Shown: piece by piece, positions 28,804 through 38,029 of the stretch
Layout: each line of letters starts with the position of its first letter
Position numbering within the stretch: the stretch's first letter is position 1
DNA from: Deltaproteobacteria bacterium
GTDB lineage: Bacteria; Myxococcota_A; UBA9160; UBA6930
Reading direction: 5' to 3'
Length of the DNA: 64,000 nt
NCBI GenBank assembly: GCA_029261795.1
Contig: JAJDAP010000029.1
Span: 1 to 64,000 of the forward strand
Notes under the pieces: model-generated
Seen by the model: only the letters and a program-made list of their open reading frames with translations
Databases searched by the model: none
Told to the model about the DNA's origin: nothing
Translations under genes and position numbers: made by a program

Positions 28804-29247
28804 ATGGCCGTGCTCGGGATCGATTGGGGGGAGCGCCGCATTGGGCTGGCGGTTTCGGATCCGGAAGGCGTGATCGCTACACCGGCCGGGGTGCTGGTAT
28901 CCGTCGGCCGAAAGAAGGATCTCGAAGCGATCCGGCAGGTGGTGGCGGAGCGGGCGGTCACCGAGATCGTCGTCGGCCTCCCGGTCCACATGAACGGCAG
29001 CCGTGGCGAGGCGGCCAAGGCGGCGCAGAAGTTCGCCGCGCAACTCAGCAGCGCGCTCGGACTCCCGGTCGAGACCCTTGATGAACGTTGGACCACGGCG
29101 GAAGCGGACCGGGCCTTGAGCGAAGCGGGACGCAGCGGGCGCAAGCGCCGCAAGCAATCGATCGATTCGATGGCGGCCACGATCTTGTTGCGCACCTATC
29201 TGGAGATCCGCGCCGGGCGGCCCGAGCCGCCGGGGAGCACGGAATGA
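28804..29247 (+). CDS. ruvX: Putative pre-16S rRNA nuclease / Holliday junction resolvase-like RuvX (YqgF)
   Basis: A 147-residue RNase H-fold protein of the YqgF family. The N-terminal GIDWGERRIGLAVSDPEG (5-22) carries the catalytic Asp7, VVGLPVHMNGSRGEAA gives the conserved loop, LDERWTTAEA (92-101) the second acidic site, and KQSIDSMAATILL the third, Asp121. YqgF proteins mature the 5' end of 16S rRNA and/or act on Holliday junctions. It overlaps mltG by four bases (ATGA), a common bacterial pairing. Confidence 0.93.
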   Translation: MAVLGIDWGERRIGLAVSDPEGVIATPAGVLVSVGRKKDLEAIRQVVAERAVTEIVVGLPVHMNGSRGEAAKAAQKFAAQLSSALGLPVETLDERWTTAEADRALSEAGRSGRKRRKQSIDSMAATILLRTYLEIRAGRPEPPGSTE

Positions 29248-30254
29248 AGCTGCTGGCGAAACTCGCGGCCGGCTTGTTCGTGCTGGCCGCACTCGCGGCC
29301 GTGGCGGCCTGGCAGTGGTACACGACCGCCCTCGCACCGGTCGCCGAGAACGCCACCGAGGTCTCCTTCCACGTCACGCCCGGCGTGACGTTCGCGCCCG
29401 TCGCCCGAGAACTCGAAAGCCGCGGCCTGATTCGCGACGCCCGGGCGCTGCGGTTGCATGCGCGGCGTGCGGGGAACGATGGTGAGCTGCGCGCGGGCGA
29501 GTATGAACTCTCGGCGGCGATGTCGGCGCCGGAGATCCTCGTGCGGCTGACTTCCGGGAACGTGCGAACCCACGCCGTCTCGATCCCCGAAGGCTTCACG
29601 CTCAGCCAGGTCGCCGAACGTCTGGCCGAAGCGGAGCTCGTCGATCGCGAGGCATTCCTGGCGGTCGCCCGGGATCCCGAGGTCGCCGCCGCGTTGGGCG
29701 TCGAGGGCGAAACCCTCGAAGGCTACCTGTTCCCCGAGACCTACCGGCTGGCGCGCGGGCTCGAACCGCGCGAAGTCGCCAGGGCGCTCGTTTCGGAGTT
29801 CCTCGAGGTCTGGCGGGCGATCGAGCCACGCGCGACGGAACAGGGCCTCGGCATGCGCGAGGTCGCGACGTTGGCTTCGATCGTCGAGAAGGAGACCGGG
29901 GCTCCCGAAGAGCGTCCGCTCATCGCCGCGGTGTTCCTCACGCGAATGGCGCGCGGCATGCGCCTGGAGACCGACCCTTCGGTGATCTACGGCATCCCGG
30001 ATTTCGACGGCAACCTGCGGCGCGTCCACCTGGAAGACGAGACCAACCCGTACAACACCTATCGGATTCCCGGCCTGCCGCCGGGGCCGATCGCGAACCC
30101 GGGCGAGGCGGCCCTGCGCGCAGTGATCGAGCCCGCGGACACGCCTTACATCTTCTTCGTCGCCCGCGGCGACGGAACCCACAAGTTCTCGGTGACCTAT
30201 CGCGAGCACGAAGCCGCGGTGGACGAGTACCAGCGGCGTCGGCGCCGACGTTAG
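29244..30254 (+). CDS. mltG: Endolytic peptidoglycan transglycosylase MltG
   Basis: A 336-residue inner-membrane protein that cleaves nascent glycan strands and sets their length. It has an N-terminal membrane anchor (LAAGLFVLAALAAVAAWQWY), a LysM-like region with VSFHVTPGVTFAPVARELESRG, and the YceG domain with VSIPEGFTLSQVAERL, ETLEGYLFPETYRL, the catalytic-Glu motif LASIVEKETG (Glu about 215) and LETDPSVIYGI, NPYNTYRIPGLPPGPIANPG. The ATG overlaps the ruvX stop. The stop overlaps that of the convergent OmpA-like lipoprotein by four bases. Confidence 0.95.
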   Translation: MKLLAKLAAGLFVLAALAAVAAWQWYTTALAPVAENATEVSFHVTPGVTFAPVARELESRGLIRDARALRLHARRAGNDGELRAGEYELSAAMSAPEILVRLTSGNVRTHAVSIPEGFTLSQVAERLAEAELVDREAFLAVARDPEVAAALGVEGETLEGYLFPETYRLARGLEPREVARALVSEFLEVWRAIEPRATEQGLGMREVATLASIVEKETGAPEERPLIAAVFLTRMARGMRLETDPSVIYGIPDFDGNLRRVHLEDETNPYNTYRIPGLPPGPIANPGEAALRAVIEPADTPYIFFVARGDGTHKFSVTYREHEAAVDEYQRRRRRR

Positions 30255-30778
30255 TCCGCCGGCGGCGGCGCAGCGACGCCGCCGCGGAGCACCACGATTT
30301 CGACCCGGCGGTTCTTGCGGCGCCCCTCCTTCTGGTCGTTGGGTGCCGCAGGTTGCGCTTCGCCGAAGCCGATCGCCGTGATCCGGCTCTCGTCGACCCC
30401 GGCCCCGGTCAGCACGCCCACCACGTGATCGGCCCTGCGGATCGAAAGATCGAGGTTGTAGACCTCGACACCCACGGAATCCGCGTGGCCTTCGACGGCC
30501 ACCGCGTGGCCCGGGGCGGTGCGCTCGAGAATCGCGCCCACTTCATCGACGGTCGCGCGGCCCTCGGGCGAGAGCGAGGCGCTGTCGAACTCGAACAACA
30601 CTTCGGGAAGGAAGATCGTCACGCCGCGAGAAGTCTCGAGGACGACGAGTCCGCTATCGGACAGATCGTCGACCAGTCTCTTTTCGAAGCGTTGCGATGC
30701 GCAGCCGGTCGAGAGAATGAGGATGCTCGCCAGCAGCGTCCCACCCAGCAGCGCCCAATTCAGGGTTCGAGCTTTCAT
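30251..30778 (-). CDS. OmpA-family lipoprotein (Pal-like)
   Basis: A 175-residue predicted outer-membrane lipoprotein. The signal peptide NWALLGGTLLASILILSTGC ends in a lipobox, with Cys26 as the lipidation site. The OmpA_C peptidoglycan-binding domain covers about residues 55-165: FEFDSASLSPEGRATVDEV, then VEGHADSVGVEVYNLDLSIRRAD and ESRITAIGFGEAQPAAPND, ending KNRRVEIVV. It should tether the outer membrane to the cell wall. The start at 30778 was chosen for the signal peptide; the open frame extends further. It is convergent with mltG and divergent from the SCP2 gene. Confidence 0.9.
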   Translation of the reverse strand: MKARTLNWALLGGTLLASILILSTGCASQRFEKRLVDDLSDSGLVVLETSRGVTIFLPEVLFEFDSASLSPEGRATVDEVGAILERTAPGHAVAVEGHADSVGVEVYNLDLSIRRADHVVGVLTGAGVDESRITAIGFGEAQPAAPNDQKEGRRKNRRVEIVVLRGGVAAPPPAD

Positions 30779-30858
30779 TCCGATTCCTCCGGCCGCAGAG
30801 AATCGCGGGAATCCGGCCCGCTGACCGCTGCTCGCAAACTCGCCTAGATTCCGCTGCG

Positions 30859-31470
30859 ATGACCGACCCCAAGGCCTTCTACACCGAGCAGCTCCCGGCC
30901 CAGTGGAACCGCGCGCTCCGCGAGCAGGCGCGCCTGGTCGAAACCGCAAGCCGGGTTCTCGACGGGATGCGAGCGGCCAACGCGACGCTGCGCATCGAGG
31001 TGCTCGGCGCAGGCGGCGGCAGCTTCTTCCTCAACGTCGCCGACGGCGCCCTGACGCCGGGCGACAGCGCCAGCCATACGCCGTTCCTCACACTGGTACA
31101 GGAGAGCGCCGATTTCGAGCGTCTGGTGGCCGAGGCCGGCGATTCCGCGCTCGGCTTCCTGGGCGGCCTCTCCGGCCTCGCCGGCGAGATGAAGCTGACC
31201 AAGGAACGGATCGATGCGCTTGCGGCAGCGCCGGGCACCTTCCGCTTCTCGCTCGTCGGCGAGGGGGGCTTCGACCTCGTCGCCCACTTCGGTGCCGGCG
31301 AACCCGAGGCCGAGCCGTCGACGACGATCACCGTGGAGATGGCCGCCTATCAACAACTGAAGAGCGGCGAACTGAACCCGCCGGACGCGTTCCTGGGCGG
31401 CCAGATCCAGGTCGATGGCGACATGCAGGCCGCCATGCAGCTGGCGCTGACGATGATGGCGCCGGACTGA
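30859..31470 (+). CDS. SCP2 sterol-binding domain protein
   Basis: A 203-residue protein whose C-terminal half matches the SCP2 lipid-transfer domain: TTITVEMAAYQQLKSGEL, then AFLGGQIQVDGDMQAAMQLAL, the family's terminal A-G-x-I-x-V-x-G-D-M-x-x-A motif. The N-terminal region is helical and may fold as the family's first half. SCP2 proteins bind sterols, fatty acyl-CoA or other hydrophobic ligands in the cytosol. The divergent OmpA gene lies 80 bp upstream. Given the steroid catabolic genes near 37-50 kb, a sterol ligand is plausible but unproven. A 36-base piece with 34/36 identity to 31399-31434 recurs at 52432-52467. Confidence 0.8.
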   Translation: MTDPKAFYTEQLPAQWNRALREQARLVETASRVLDGMRAANATLRIEVLGAGGGSFFLNVADGALTPGDSASHTPFLTLVQESADFERLVAEAGDSALGFLGGLSGLAGEMKLTKERIDALAAAPGTFRFSLVGEGGFDLVAHFGAGEPEAEPSTTITVEMAAYQQLKSGELNPPDAFLGGQIQVDGDMQAAMQLALTMMAPD

Positions 31471-31471
31471 G

Positions 31472-31492
31472 GCTGCGGTCTCGACCCGCAGC
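31472..31492. terminator. Hairpin between convergent SCP2 gene and Cys-rich gene
   Basis: GCTGCGG (31472-31478) pairs with CCGCAGC (31486-31492) around a 7-base loop, extended imperfectly by GGACTGA/TCGGTCC outside. It lies directly after the SCP2 gene stop and before the stop of the convergent gene. Confidence 0.5.
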
Positions 31493-31556
31493 GTTTCGGT
31501 CCGGGCGAACGGCTGCCGCCGGCATCGAACACCTGCCTGAAACGCCTGGGGAGCCC

Positions 31557-34196
31557 CTACGTGCAGGTGAAGAACGTGCAGCTTCCCGAGCAACACTGGC
31601 TTCCTGACGAACAGACCTGGCCCGAGCCCTGGCAGGAGGGCGGATTGATGCACACGTTGGAGACGCAGATCTTGGAACCCGAGCAGTGCGAGTGCTGTTG
31701 GCAGACGCAGACGCCCGCGAGGCATTTGGCGGAGCCACAGGCCGCGCTGACTGTACAGGCGCCGCCGACCGAGACCGAGCTTGCGGCCGTGCAGACGGCG
31801 AGGTTGCAGACGTTGCTCTGACACTGGGAGCCCGTGGTACAGGGCACGCCATTGGGAAGGAGATCCGGCTGGCAGATGCCAGAACGGCATACCAGACCAC
31901 TGCCGCAGGCGAGCGACGTGGTGCAGACGCCGCCGGCCCCAATCCCGCCCGCCGAGCAGAATCCGATGTTGCAGATGCCGCTGGCGCATAAGCTGCTGCT
32001 GGTGCAGGGCCCTCCGTTCGGAATCCCACCGCAGAACCCGGAGCGACAGTCTCCGCTCGCACATTGGGCGTCCGCCGTGCACAGGTTCCCGTCCGGGAGG
32101 AGCGCGACGCAGTGGCCGAGAATCACGGTGTCGCAGAAGAGTGGGCTCTCACAATCCACGTCCTCATCGCAGAAACCCACACCCGCCTGGCACAGCCCGC
32201 AGTCGGCGTTGCACGAGGTGGTGCCGGGGAAGACCCCGGGCTCCGCATCCTGGGCTGGGCCCGCGCAGACTTCGGTCCCGTCGCAGGCGGCATCGCCGCA
32301 GCGTTCGATGCACACGCCCGCACATTGGCCGCTCACGCAGGCGGCATCCGTGCTGCACGGGAAGCCGGCCGGCCCCGGCAAGGCGCACAGACCGAAGTTG
32401 CAGACGCCGGTGCTGCACACCTCGTTTCGAACACAGGTCTGGCCGGGTGGTTTGAAGCCCGGGGGAATGCAGGCGCCGAAGTCGCACAAGGAACCACCCG
32501 TGCAGCCAGCGTCGGACAAACAGGTATCGGCACAGACACTGTTCAGCGAGATCGGGGGAAGCAGGTCGATGAGGCAAAGATCGCTGGAGCAGGCGTTGCT
32601 ATTCGAACAGTCGTTTCCGTCGACGAGCGAGCCGATCGGAATGCAGGCATCGCGGTCACACACCTCGCCGGAGCCGCAGTCCGAATCCGAGGCACAGTCC
32701 GGCAGACAGATATCGTTCCCGGGCAACGCGTGGCCGGTGAACTCGTGACAGGTCAGGCCGGGCAGGCAGCCGCTCCCGTCCGGGTCCGTGCACGCCTCGT
32801 GGAGCCCGCAGAGCCCGCAATCGGTGGGACAGCCACCACAGGATTCATTGTCGCAGGCGCCGTCACCGCAGCTACCGGGCTGGCAGATCGAGTTGGGTCC
32901 GCACACAGCGCTCAGACAATCCGCTCCGTCATCGCACCAGGCTCCGAAGCCGCCACGGCGACAGGTGCCCGAGATGCACGAGCCCGCGCCACAGTCCTGA
33001 TCGGCAACGCAGGCATCGCCCAACTGACAGGAACCGCAATCGGTGGGGCACGAGCCGATGTGGCAGCTCTCGAGGGGTGCATCACAGCTGCCATCACCGC
33101 AGACGGGCGGCGGGCCGGCCGCGAACAGCGGATCCGGACAGCAGGAACAGAGTGCTTCCTCGCTCTCCACCGATCCGCCGAACTCGCCGGGAAGCCCCGG
33201 GCCGCTGAAGATGGCTGGATCGAAGACGGCGTCGAGCCGGGAGATTCCGGGACCGAGCTCCATCTCGACGAATGCATCGGCGAAACGAAAGCAATCCGTC
33301 TTGCACCAGGCGCGCTCGTTCCCGACCAGCGAGCGGCAGGTATCGAACAGCCCACGCACATACTGCAGCTGGCAGTCTTCATCGCCGTACCCACAGCGGC
33401 CCTCGCATAACGCCCGCGCCGCACAGGCACCCGGGCTGGCCAGGTCGCTTGAACCAAAGGCCGCGTTCGGACACTCGGGCAGGGGCAGGTCCAGTGGATT
33501 CCCCAGTGGGTGGCTGAGCGATGCCTGCTGCGCGATCCACTGGGCGGGGTTGTCGAAGTCGAGGCCAGCGACGACGGCCCCGCCAGCTCCGCCCGGGCAG
33601 ACCCCGGCGAAAGCAACCGGGTCGAGATGGTTCTCGAGGATCGAGCAGGGAATCGGGTCGCAGCCCTGGGCAGTCCCCTGGTCGAGCAGGGGTTGGCTGG
33701 GCCAGCGCGCGTCGAAACAGGCGCCAGGGCGATACGCATCGACGCAGGTCGGATCGCTGGCCGGGTCGCAGGTTCCATCGATGACGCGACCGGCGCTGGC
33801 CCCGGGTCCCGGGGCGGCACTCCTGAAGCCCGGCAGGAACAGGTTGAAGTCACCGATTCCGACGGACCCGTCGCCGTCCATATCGCTGCCGATTCCGGAG
33901 TCGGTTGCACTGACGAAATCGGGCTGGAGCAGGTTGAAATCCGCGATCGTGCAGACACCATCGTTGTTGAAATCGCAGTCGCAGACGTTGCCGAGCCCGT
34001 CCTGGTCCGTGTCGAGCTGTGAACGATTGGGCACTTCCAGGCACCGATCGCACCAATCCGGGACCTGGTCGCCGTCCATATCGGGCACGGCGGCCTGGGA
34101 GTAGGCCGCGAATGCCACGATCAGGGCCAGGCCCACGACGGCCAGCCCCGCCAGGAAGCTCCCGCGTGCCGCGTTGGATCTCGACTCATGGCTCAT
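31557..34196 (-). CDS. Large secreted Cys-rich repeat protein with dockerin-like calcium motifs
   Basis: An 879-residue secreted protein. A signal peptide (about 1-36, FLAGLAVVGLALIVAFAAYS) is followed by calcium-binding aspartate motifs of thrombospondin-3/dockerin type: DMDGDQVPDWCDRC, DTDQDGLGNVCDCDFNNDG and DMDGDGSVGIGDFNLFLPGF. From about residue 330 to the end the protein is an array of Cys-rich units spaced C-x4-C-x-S-G-x-C (for example CSTDAACVSGQCAGVC, CTSSSLCASGICNIGFC), probably all disulphide-bonded and resembling the Cys-rich repeats common in myxobacterial surface proteins. The ATG at 34196 directly precedes the signal peptide. It is likely an extracellular or cell-surface adhesive or binding protein. 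No enzyme domain is recognised. Confidence 0.85.
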   Translation of the reverse strand: MSHESRSNAARGSFLAGLAVVGLALIVAFAAYSQAAVPDMDGDQVPDWCDRCLEVPNRSQLDTDQDGLGNVCDCDFNNDGVCTIADFNLLQPDFVSATDSGIGSDMDGDGSVGIGDFNLFLPGFRSAAPGPGASAGRVIDGTCDPASDPTCVDAYRPGACFDARWPSQPLLDQGTAQGCDPIPCSILENHLDPVAFAGVCPGGAGGAVVAGLDFDNPAQWIAQQASLSHPLGNPLDLPLPECPNAAFGSSDLASPGACAARALCEGRCGYGDEDCQLQYVRGLFDTCRSLVGNERAWCKTDCFRFADAFVEMELGPGISRLDAVFDPAIFSGPGLPGEFGGSVESEEALCSCCPDPLFAAGPPPVCGDGSCDAPLESCHIGSCPTDCGSCQLGDACVADQDCGAGSCISGTCRRGGFGAWCDDGADCLSAVCGPNSICQPGSCGDGACDNESCGGCPTDCGLCGLHEACTDPDGSGCLPGLTCHEFTGHALPGNDICLPDCASDSDCGSGEVCDRDACIPIGSLVDGNDCSNSNACSSDLCLIDLLPPISLNSVCADTCLSDAGCTGGSLCDFGACIPPGFKPPGQTCVRNEVCSTGVCNFGLCALPGPAGFPCSTDAACVSGQCAGVCIERCGDAACDGTEVCAGPAQDAEPGVFPGTTSCNADCGLCQAGVGFCDEDVDCESPLFCDTVILGHCVALLPDGNLCTADAQCASGDCRSGFCGGIPNGGPCTSSSLCASGICNIGFCSAGGIGAGGVCTTSLACGSGLVCRSGICQPDLLPNGVPCTTGSQCQSNVCNLAVCTAASSVSVGGACTVSAACGSAKCLAGVCVCQQHSHCSGSKICVSNVCINPPSCQGSGQVCSSGSQCCSGSCTFFTCT

Positions 34197-34806
34197 TCTG
34201 CCACTGTGCAACGCCTGCACCCCATCGCGCAATAGGCTTGATCGCCTGATGGCCGATGAGCGCCCCCATTCGAACGGTTGGATCTCTCTGATGGCCCTGA
34301 TTGGGGGGGGGCTGAAATACCAGCAAGTCCGGATATCACAGGCCCCACCGCCTGGGCAGATTGGCTGGACAGCTGTCGAGCAGAGGCACCGTTCTCGATG
34401 CACTCGCTCCATCGCCGACGAAGCCATGATGAACGAATGCGGTCGGGTCCTTTCGCGATCCGATCCCTTCCCTTGGAACTCCTACGCACGACTCGCGCCA
34501 GTGTCTTCATCGGGCGATGTTATGCCGCCCTTCGGGTCGATCCGGTGAGTGCTAGCGCGGACCTGCATGGGCAAGGCTGACGGCCGTTCGGCGGTTCTCC
34601 TCGCAGACGCTCCTGCCGGCTGGCTCTCATGCCGGCGCGAGCGGGCCTCCGTTTCGCTGCATTCGGGGTCCCGCTACCGGATCCCCGAAACACTGAGTGC
34701 ACGCGCCTCGTTCGACATGTCGAACGCCAGGGCGACGCGTCGCGCGGGAGCATCGCGTGGTTCTAGCAACCGATCCACCCGAATCGGTGGGCGCGCTCGG
34801 ACGGGC
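34197..34806. other. 610-bp region without a recognised gene
   Basis: The region between the Cys-rich gene start and the stop of the beta-helix gene has only short, unconvincing open frames. It should hold the promoter of the Cys-rich gene and any terminator of the beta-helix gene. One notable feature is a perfect 14-bp palindrome, TTCGACATGTCGAA, at 34711-34724, which could be a regulator site. Confidence 0.4.
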
Positions 34807-36072
34807 CTACGGGCAGTTCGCGTTGGTGGCGCAGAGATTCTCGCCGAGCTCGACCCCGCCGTTGACTTGCGGATTCGCGTTGCCGCCGTTGTTCTGACCG
34901 ATCGCGTTGGAGACGTAACCCGCGTCGTTGAGCGTCATCGCGAAGCCCGTGTTGTTGTAGATGGTGTTCCCGATCAGCAGGCCGCCGGGGAAGCCACGGA
35001 TGCCGTCGCCGCCGTTGTCGGTCACGGTGCAGTCGCGGATCTGGCTACCCTCCGACTGGATCAGGAGACCGGTGCCCCCATTGGCGATCGCGCGGACGCC
35101 CACGACCCGCACGTCGCGCGTGCCCGCGGTCACGAAGACGCCCTCGTCGTCGAAGTCCCGGAGCGTACCGTTGCGGATCTCGACGTTCTGATGGACGCCC
35201 GAAATCGCGGTCGCGCGCGCGATGCCGCCGGTGCCCGCCCCCGGCCCCTGGACCGTGTGCCCACCGAGGTCGAGCGTCACGTTCGAGGCCGCGATCGTCA
35301 CGCCGGTGCTCCCGACCGTGCTCACGGTCAGATCGCCGATCAGGCGGTAAGAGCCAGGCTGGATGATCGAGACCGGAAAGCCCGGGCCATCGCCCACGAA
35401 GCAGCCGGCCCCGGCGGCACACGATTGGTTGATCTCGCCCGGGCCCGCGCAGGACTCGCCGTCGCAAATGCTGCCGCCCGTCGACACCGCGCCGATCACG
35501 GCGAAGCCCCCGGAGGTGCCGTTCTGGATCAGGCTGTCCTGGTAGACGGAGTCCGACGTCAGGTTGAGTTCGTTGCCGTCGTTGAACTCGACCCGGCTCC
35601 TGCGCACGAAGCTAGAGGCTCCGGTCCCGATACCGTCGCCCTGATTGCTCGAGATGGTCACGCCTTCGATGAGGCCCCGGTTCCCGAGCAGGACACCATT
35701 GCCGCCCATGTCCTTGATCACGCCGTTCTTCACGGTGACCCTCGAGGGGCCGAACACGCCGTGTCCGCCGGGGCCGCCGCCGGGGCCGTGGATCCCGAAG
35801 CCGTTCAGATCGACCGTGACGTTGCTGGCCTGGCTGTGGATCGCCGTGGTCGAATCCGGCGGGAACAGGTCCGACGTCAGCACGTAGGACCCGCTCTGCG
35901 TGATCTGCACCGGATAGCCGGCTGGATCCTGCGCGAGGCTCCCAGTGATCCCGCCCGCAAGCGCGTTGACGTGGTTGATCTCGATCCGCCCGTCCACAGC
36001 CTGGGCGAACGTGGCGAGTTGAAGCGCCAGAAAGGCCCCGAGCGCGACGCCGACACGTGTGCCGATTCTCAT
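34807..36072 (-). CDS. Secreted right-handed parallel beta-helix protein
   Basis: A 421-residue exported protein. The signal peptide is TRVGVALGAFLALQLATFAQA. The mature part has pectate-lyase-like beta-helix coils with repeated N/D-G ladders: QASNVTVDLNGFGIHGPGGG, RVTVKNGVIKDMGGNGVLL, NVEIRNGTLRDFDDEGVFV, and QIRDCTVTDNGGDGIRGFPG. There is internal duplication: a unit G-Y/F-P-V-x-I-x-x-x-G-S-Y-x-L followed by A-S-N-V-T-x-D-L-x-G appears at about residues 52-95 and 237-285. No catalytic residues of pectate lyases are obvious. Probable surface or extracellular binding role. Confidence 0.8.
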   Translation of the reverse strand: MRIGTRVGVALGAFLALQLATFAQAVDGRIEINHVNALAGGITGSLAQDPAGYPVQITQSGSYVLTSDLFPPDSTTAIHSQASNVTVDLNGFGIHGPGGGPGGHGVFGPSRVTVKNGVIKDMGGNGVLLGNRGLIEGVTISSNQGDGIGTGASSFVRRSRVEFNDGNELNLTSDSVYQDSLIQNGTSGGFAVIGAVSTGGSICDGESCAGPGEINQSCAAGAGCFVGDGPGFPVSIIQPGSYRLIGDLTVSTVGSTGVTIAASNVTLDLGGHTVQGPGAGTGGIARATAISGVHQNVEIRNGTLRDFDDEGVFVTAGTRDVRVVGVRAIANGGTGLLIQSEGSQIRDCTVTDNGGDGIRGFPGGLLIGNTIYNNTGFAMTLNDAGYVSNAIGQNNGGNANPQVNGGVELGENLCATNANCP

Positions 36073-36173
36073 CTCGCATACCTCCCATGGGAATCTTACG
36101 ACAAGGGGGGTGGGGCCGCGGCACTCGAGCGCGGGCTGTACGAGACCTTGTCGGGGAGCCGCGGCCCATTCCT

Positions 36174-36756
36174 CTACTGCTTCAGGCTAGTCGATTCAGT
36201 GAAAGAACGGATCGGCGCCCCTCTGTCTAACCCAAGTCTTGCCATGGCATCCGCGAGATTCTGGAAGGGGCGTCCCAATGACTTGATCGGCGCGCGGGGA
36301 AGGCTATCGGGATCGGGATAGAAGAAGTAGACGCTCGTGTGTTCGCCCTGCGCCCGGATCACTGCCGGAACGGACTCGGGAAAGCGTCGTTGCCATGCCT
36401 GCCCGCTCATCGTGAGAAAAGGTACCCCCCGCAAGTCGGGAATCTCCGCCACTTCAGACAGGGCCAGCTCTATACGTTCTGCCCCCGAGAAATCTTCGGC
36501 TCCAGCGAGGGCCACCAGGTGCGCCCCCATGCTGGGGGCCAAGCCCGCCCACGCGTAGCGTCGCCCCACACGGTTTCCAGGGATGGCGTGGGGGACGCTG
36601 TCTCGAACCGACGCCAAGCGACGGCGAACCTGCCCCACCGAGGGGCGGCGCCACCATGCCTGCCGAGGCGTTGTCGTAGGACGCTTCGACACGTCCGACG
36701 GAATGCTCGACGGACACGGCAGGAACAGATTCGATAGGCTCGACGCCAGGTACCAT
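36174..36756 (-). pseudogene. Frameshifted unrecognised gene next to P450
   Basis: Two minus-strand frames look protein-like but do not join. The first begins at ATG 36756 (VPGVEPIESVPAVSVEHSVG, RVEASYDNASAGMVAPP). The second continues from about 36640 to the stop at 36174 (SVGQVRRRLASVRDSVPHAI, MGAHLVALAGAEDFSGAERI, YFFYPDPDSLPRAPIKSL). A +1 shift at the CCCC/GGGG runs at 36633-36645 would unite them into about 194 residues. I do not recognise a family. It is divergent from the P450 gene with 55 bp between starts. Either a pseudogene, a sequencing or assembly error, or two chance frames. Confidence 0.4.
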
Positions 36757-36811
36757 GCCCCTGAGCCACCCACGGAACGGCGGCTCGGGCGGCGCACCGG
36801 CGAGGCAAGCC

Positions 36812-37987
36812 ATGTCGACAAAGCCCGACTTCGACCTGATGGACCGCAACTTCTACGCAGCTGATCCCTGGCCCGTCTACGCCTGGCTGCGGGAATTCGA
36901 TCCGGTCCACTGGGACGAGAAGAACGGCTTCTGGTGGGTCTCTCGACACGAAGATGTGTCGCACGTTTCGAAGCACCCCGAGATCTTCTCGTCGGCGCGT
37001 GGAACCCGCCCGCAGGTCGACGATCCCGATCCCTCGATGATCAACCAGGACGATCCCCGCCACAAATGGATCCGGAGCTTCCTCTACAAGGGCTTCACGC
37101 CGGGGCGGCTCGCCGAACAGGAGACGGCGATCCGCGCGATCGCGCGCGGCATCGTCGACGGCGTGGCGGCGCGGGGCGAGTGCGAGTTCGTCGAGAACGT
37201 GGCCGCGCGGCTGCCGATGGCCACGATCGGCGGCTTCCTCGGAATTCCGGAGGAGGACTTCGATCGGTTGCGGCACTGGTCGGACGTCATGACGCTGGGC
37301 TCCGACGCCGAGGACATGGGCGAAGTCGGCGCCGCCTTCGCCGACTACGTCGCGTACGTGATGAAGATGATCGAGCAGCGCCGTGAGCGGCCGAGCGACG
37401 ATCTCGTCAGCATCCTGGTTCACGCCGAGGTCGACGGAAAGCGCTTGAGCGACATGGAGATCGTCTCCGAGTCGCTGTTGCTCCTGGTCGGCGGAAGCGA
37501 GACCTCGCGCAACGTCACCGCCTGCGGCATGGAGATGCTCTCGCGCCATCCCGACCAGAAGGCCTACCTGGTCGAGAACCCGGGCGCGCTGAAGACCGCG
37601 GTCGAGGAATTCATCCGCTGGTCTTCGCCCGTGATCAACATGAAGCGCACAGCGACGCGGGACACCGAGCTTCACGGCAAGACCATCCGCCAGGACGACC
37701 GCTTGATGATCCTCTACCCCTCGGCCAATCGCGACGAGCGGATCTTCGTCGACGCCGAGAGCTTCGACGTGAAGCGGAGCCCGAACCCGCACGTCGCCTT
37801 CGGGATCGGCGCGCACTTCTGCATGGGTGCGAACCTGGCGCGGCTCCAGGTGCGGATCATCTTCGAGGAGCTGCTCGGCCGCCTGCCCGACATCCGCGTC
37901 GTTCCGGGCTTCGAGGTGAGCCACGAGCCCTCGACCTTCGTCTCGGGCTTTCTCGAGCTCCCGGTGGAGTTCGAGAAGCGGCCCTGA
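36812..37987 (+). CDS. Cytochrome P450, CYP125/CYP142-like (steroid side chain hydroxylase candidate)
   Basis: A 391-residue P450. The heme-binding loop FGIGAHFCMGANLAR places the axial Cys near residue 337. The I-helix oxygen-activation motif is LLLLVGGSETSRN (about 222-234), and the K-helix EEFIRWSSPV contains the ExxR. The N-terminal FYAADPWPVYAWLREFDPVH and VHWDEKNGFWWVSRHEDV match bacterial CYP124/125/142 sequences, which oxidise the terminal carbon of cholesterol-type side chains. The ATG at 36812 gives MSTKPDFDLMDRN. The igr-like genes start 5.3 kb downstream with the HD-GYP/HEAT genes in between; redox partners are not visible. Confidence 0.85.
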   Translation: MSTKPDFDLMDRNFYAADPWPVYAWLREFDPVHWDEKNGFWWVSRHEDVSHVSKHPEIFSSARGTRPQVDDPDPSMINQDDPRHKWIRSFLYKGFTPGRLAEQETAIRAIARGIVDGVAARGECEFVENVAARLPMATIGGFLGIPEEDFDRLRHWSDVMTLGSDAEDMGEVGAAFADYVAYVMKMIEQRRERPSDDLVSILVHAEVDGKRLSDMEIVSESLLLLVGGSETSRNVTACGMEMLSRHPDQKAYLVENPGALKTAVEEFIRWSSPVINMKRTATRDTELHGKTIRQDDRLMILYPSANRDERIFVDAESFDVKRSPNPHVAFGIGAHFCMGANLARLQVRIIFEELLGRLPDIRVVPGFEVSHEPSTFVSGFLELPVEFEKRP

Positions 37988-38029
37988 GCCCAGCCCCTCG
38001 CGACCGTCGCGCGTGTGCCCGCGTCCGGC

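Noticed and set aside
32064..33410. Long plus-strand frames opposite the Cys-rich gene
   Set aside because: The translation is a repetitive Ala/Gly/Arg mix caused by the repeated codons on the other strand; the minus-strand protein has signal peptide and ordered cysteines.
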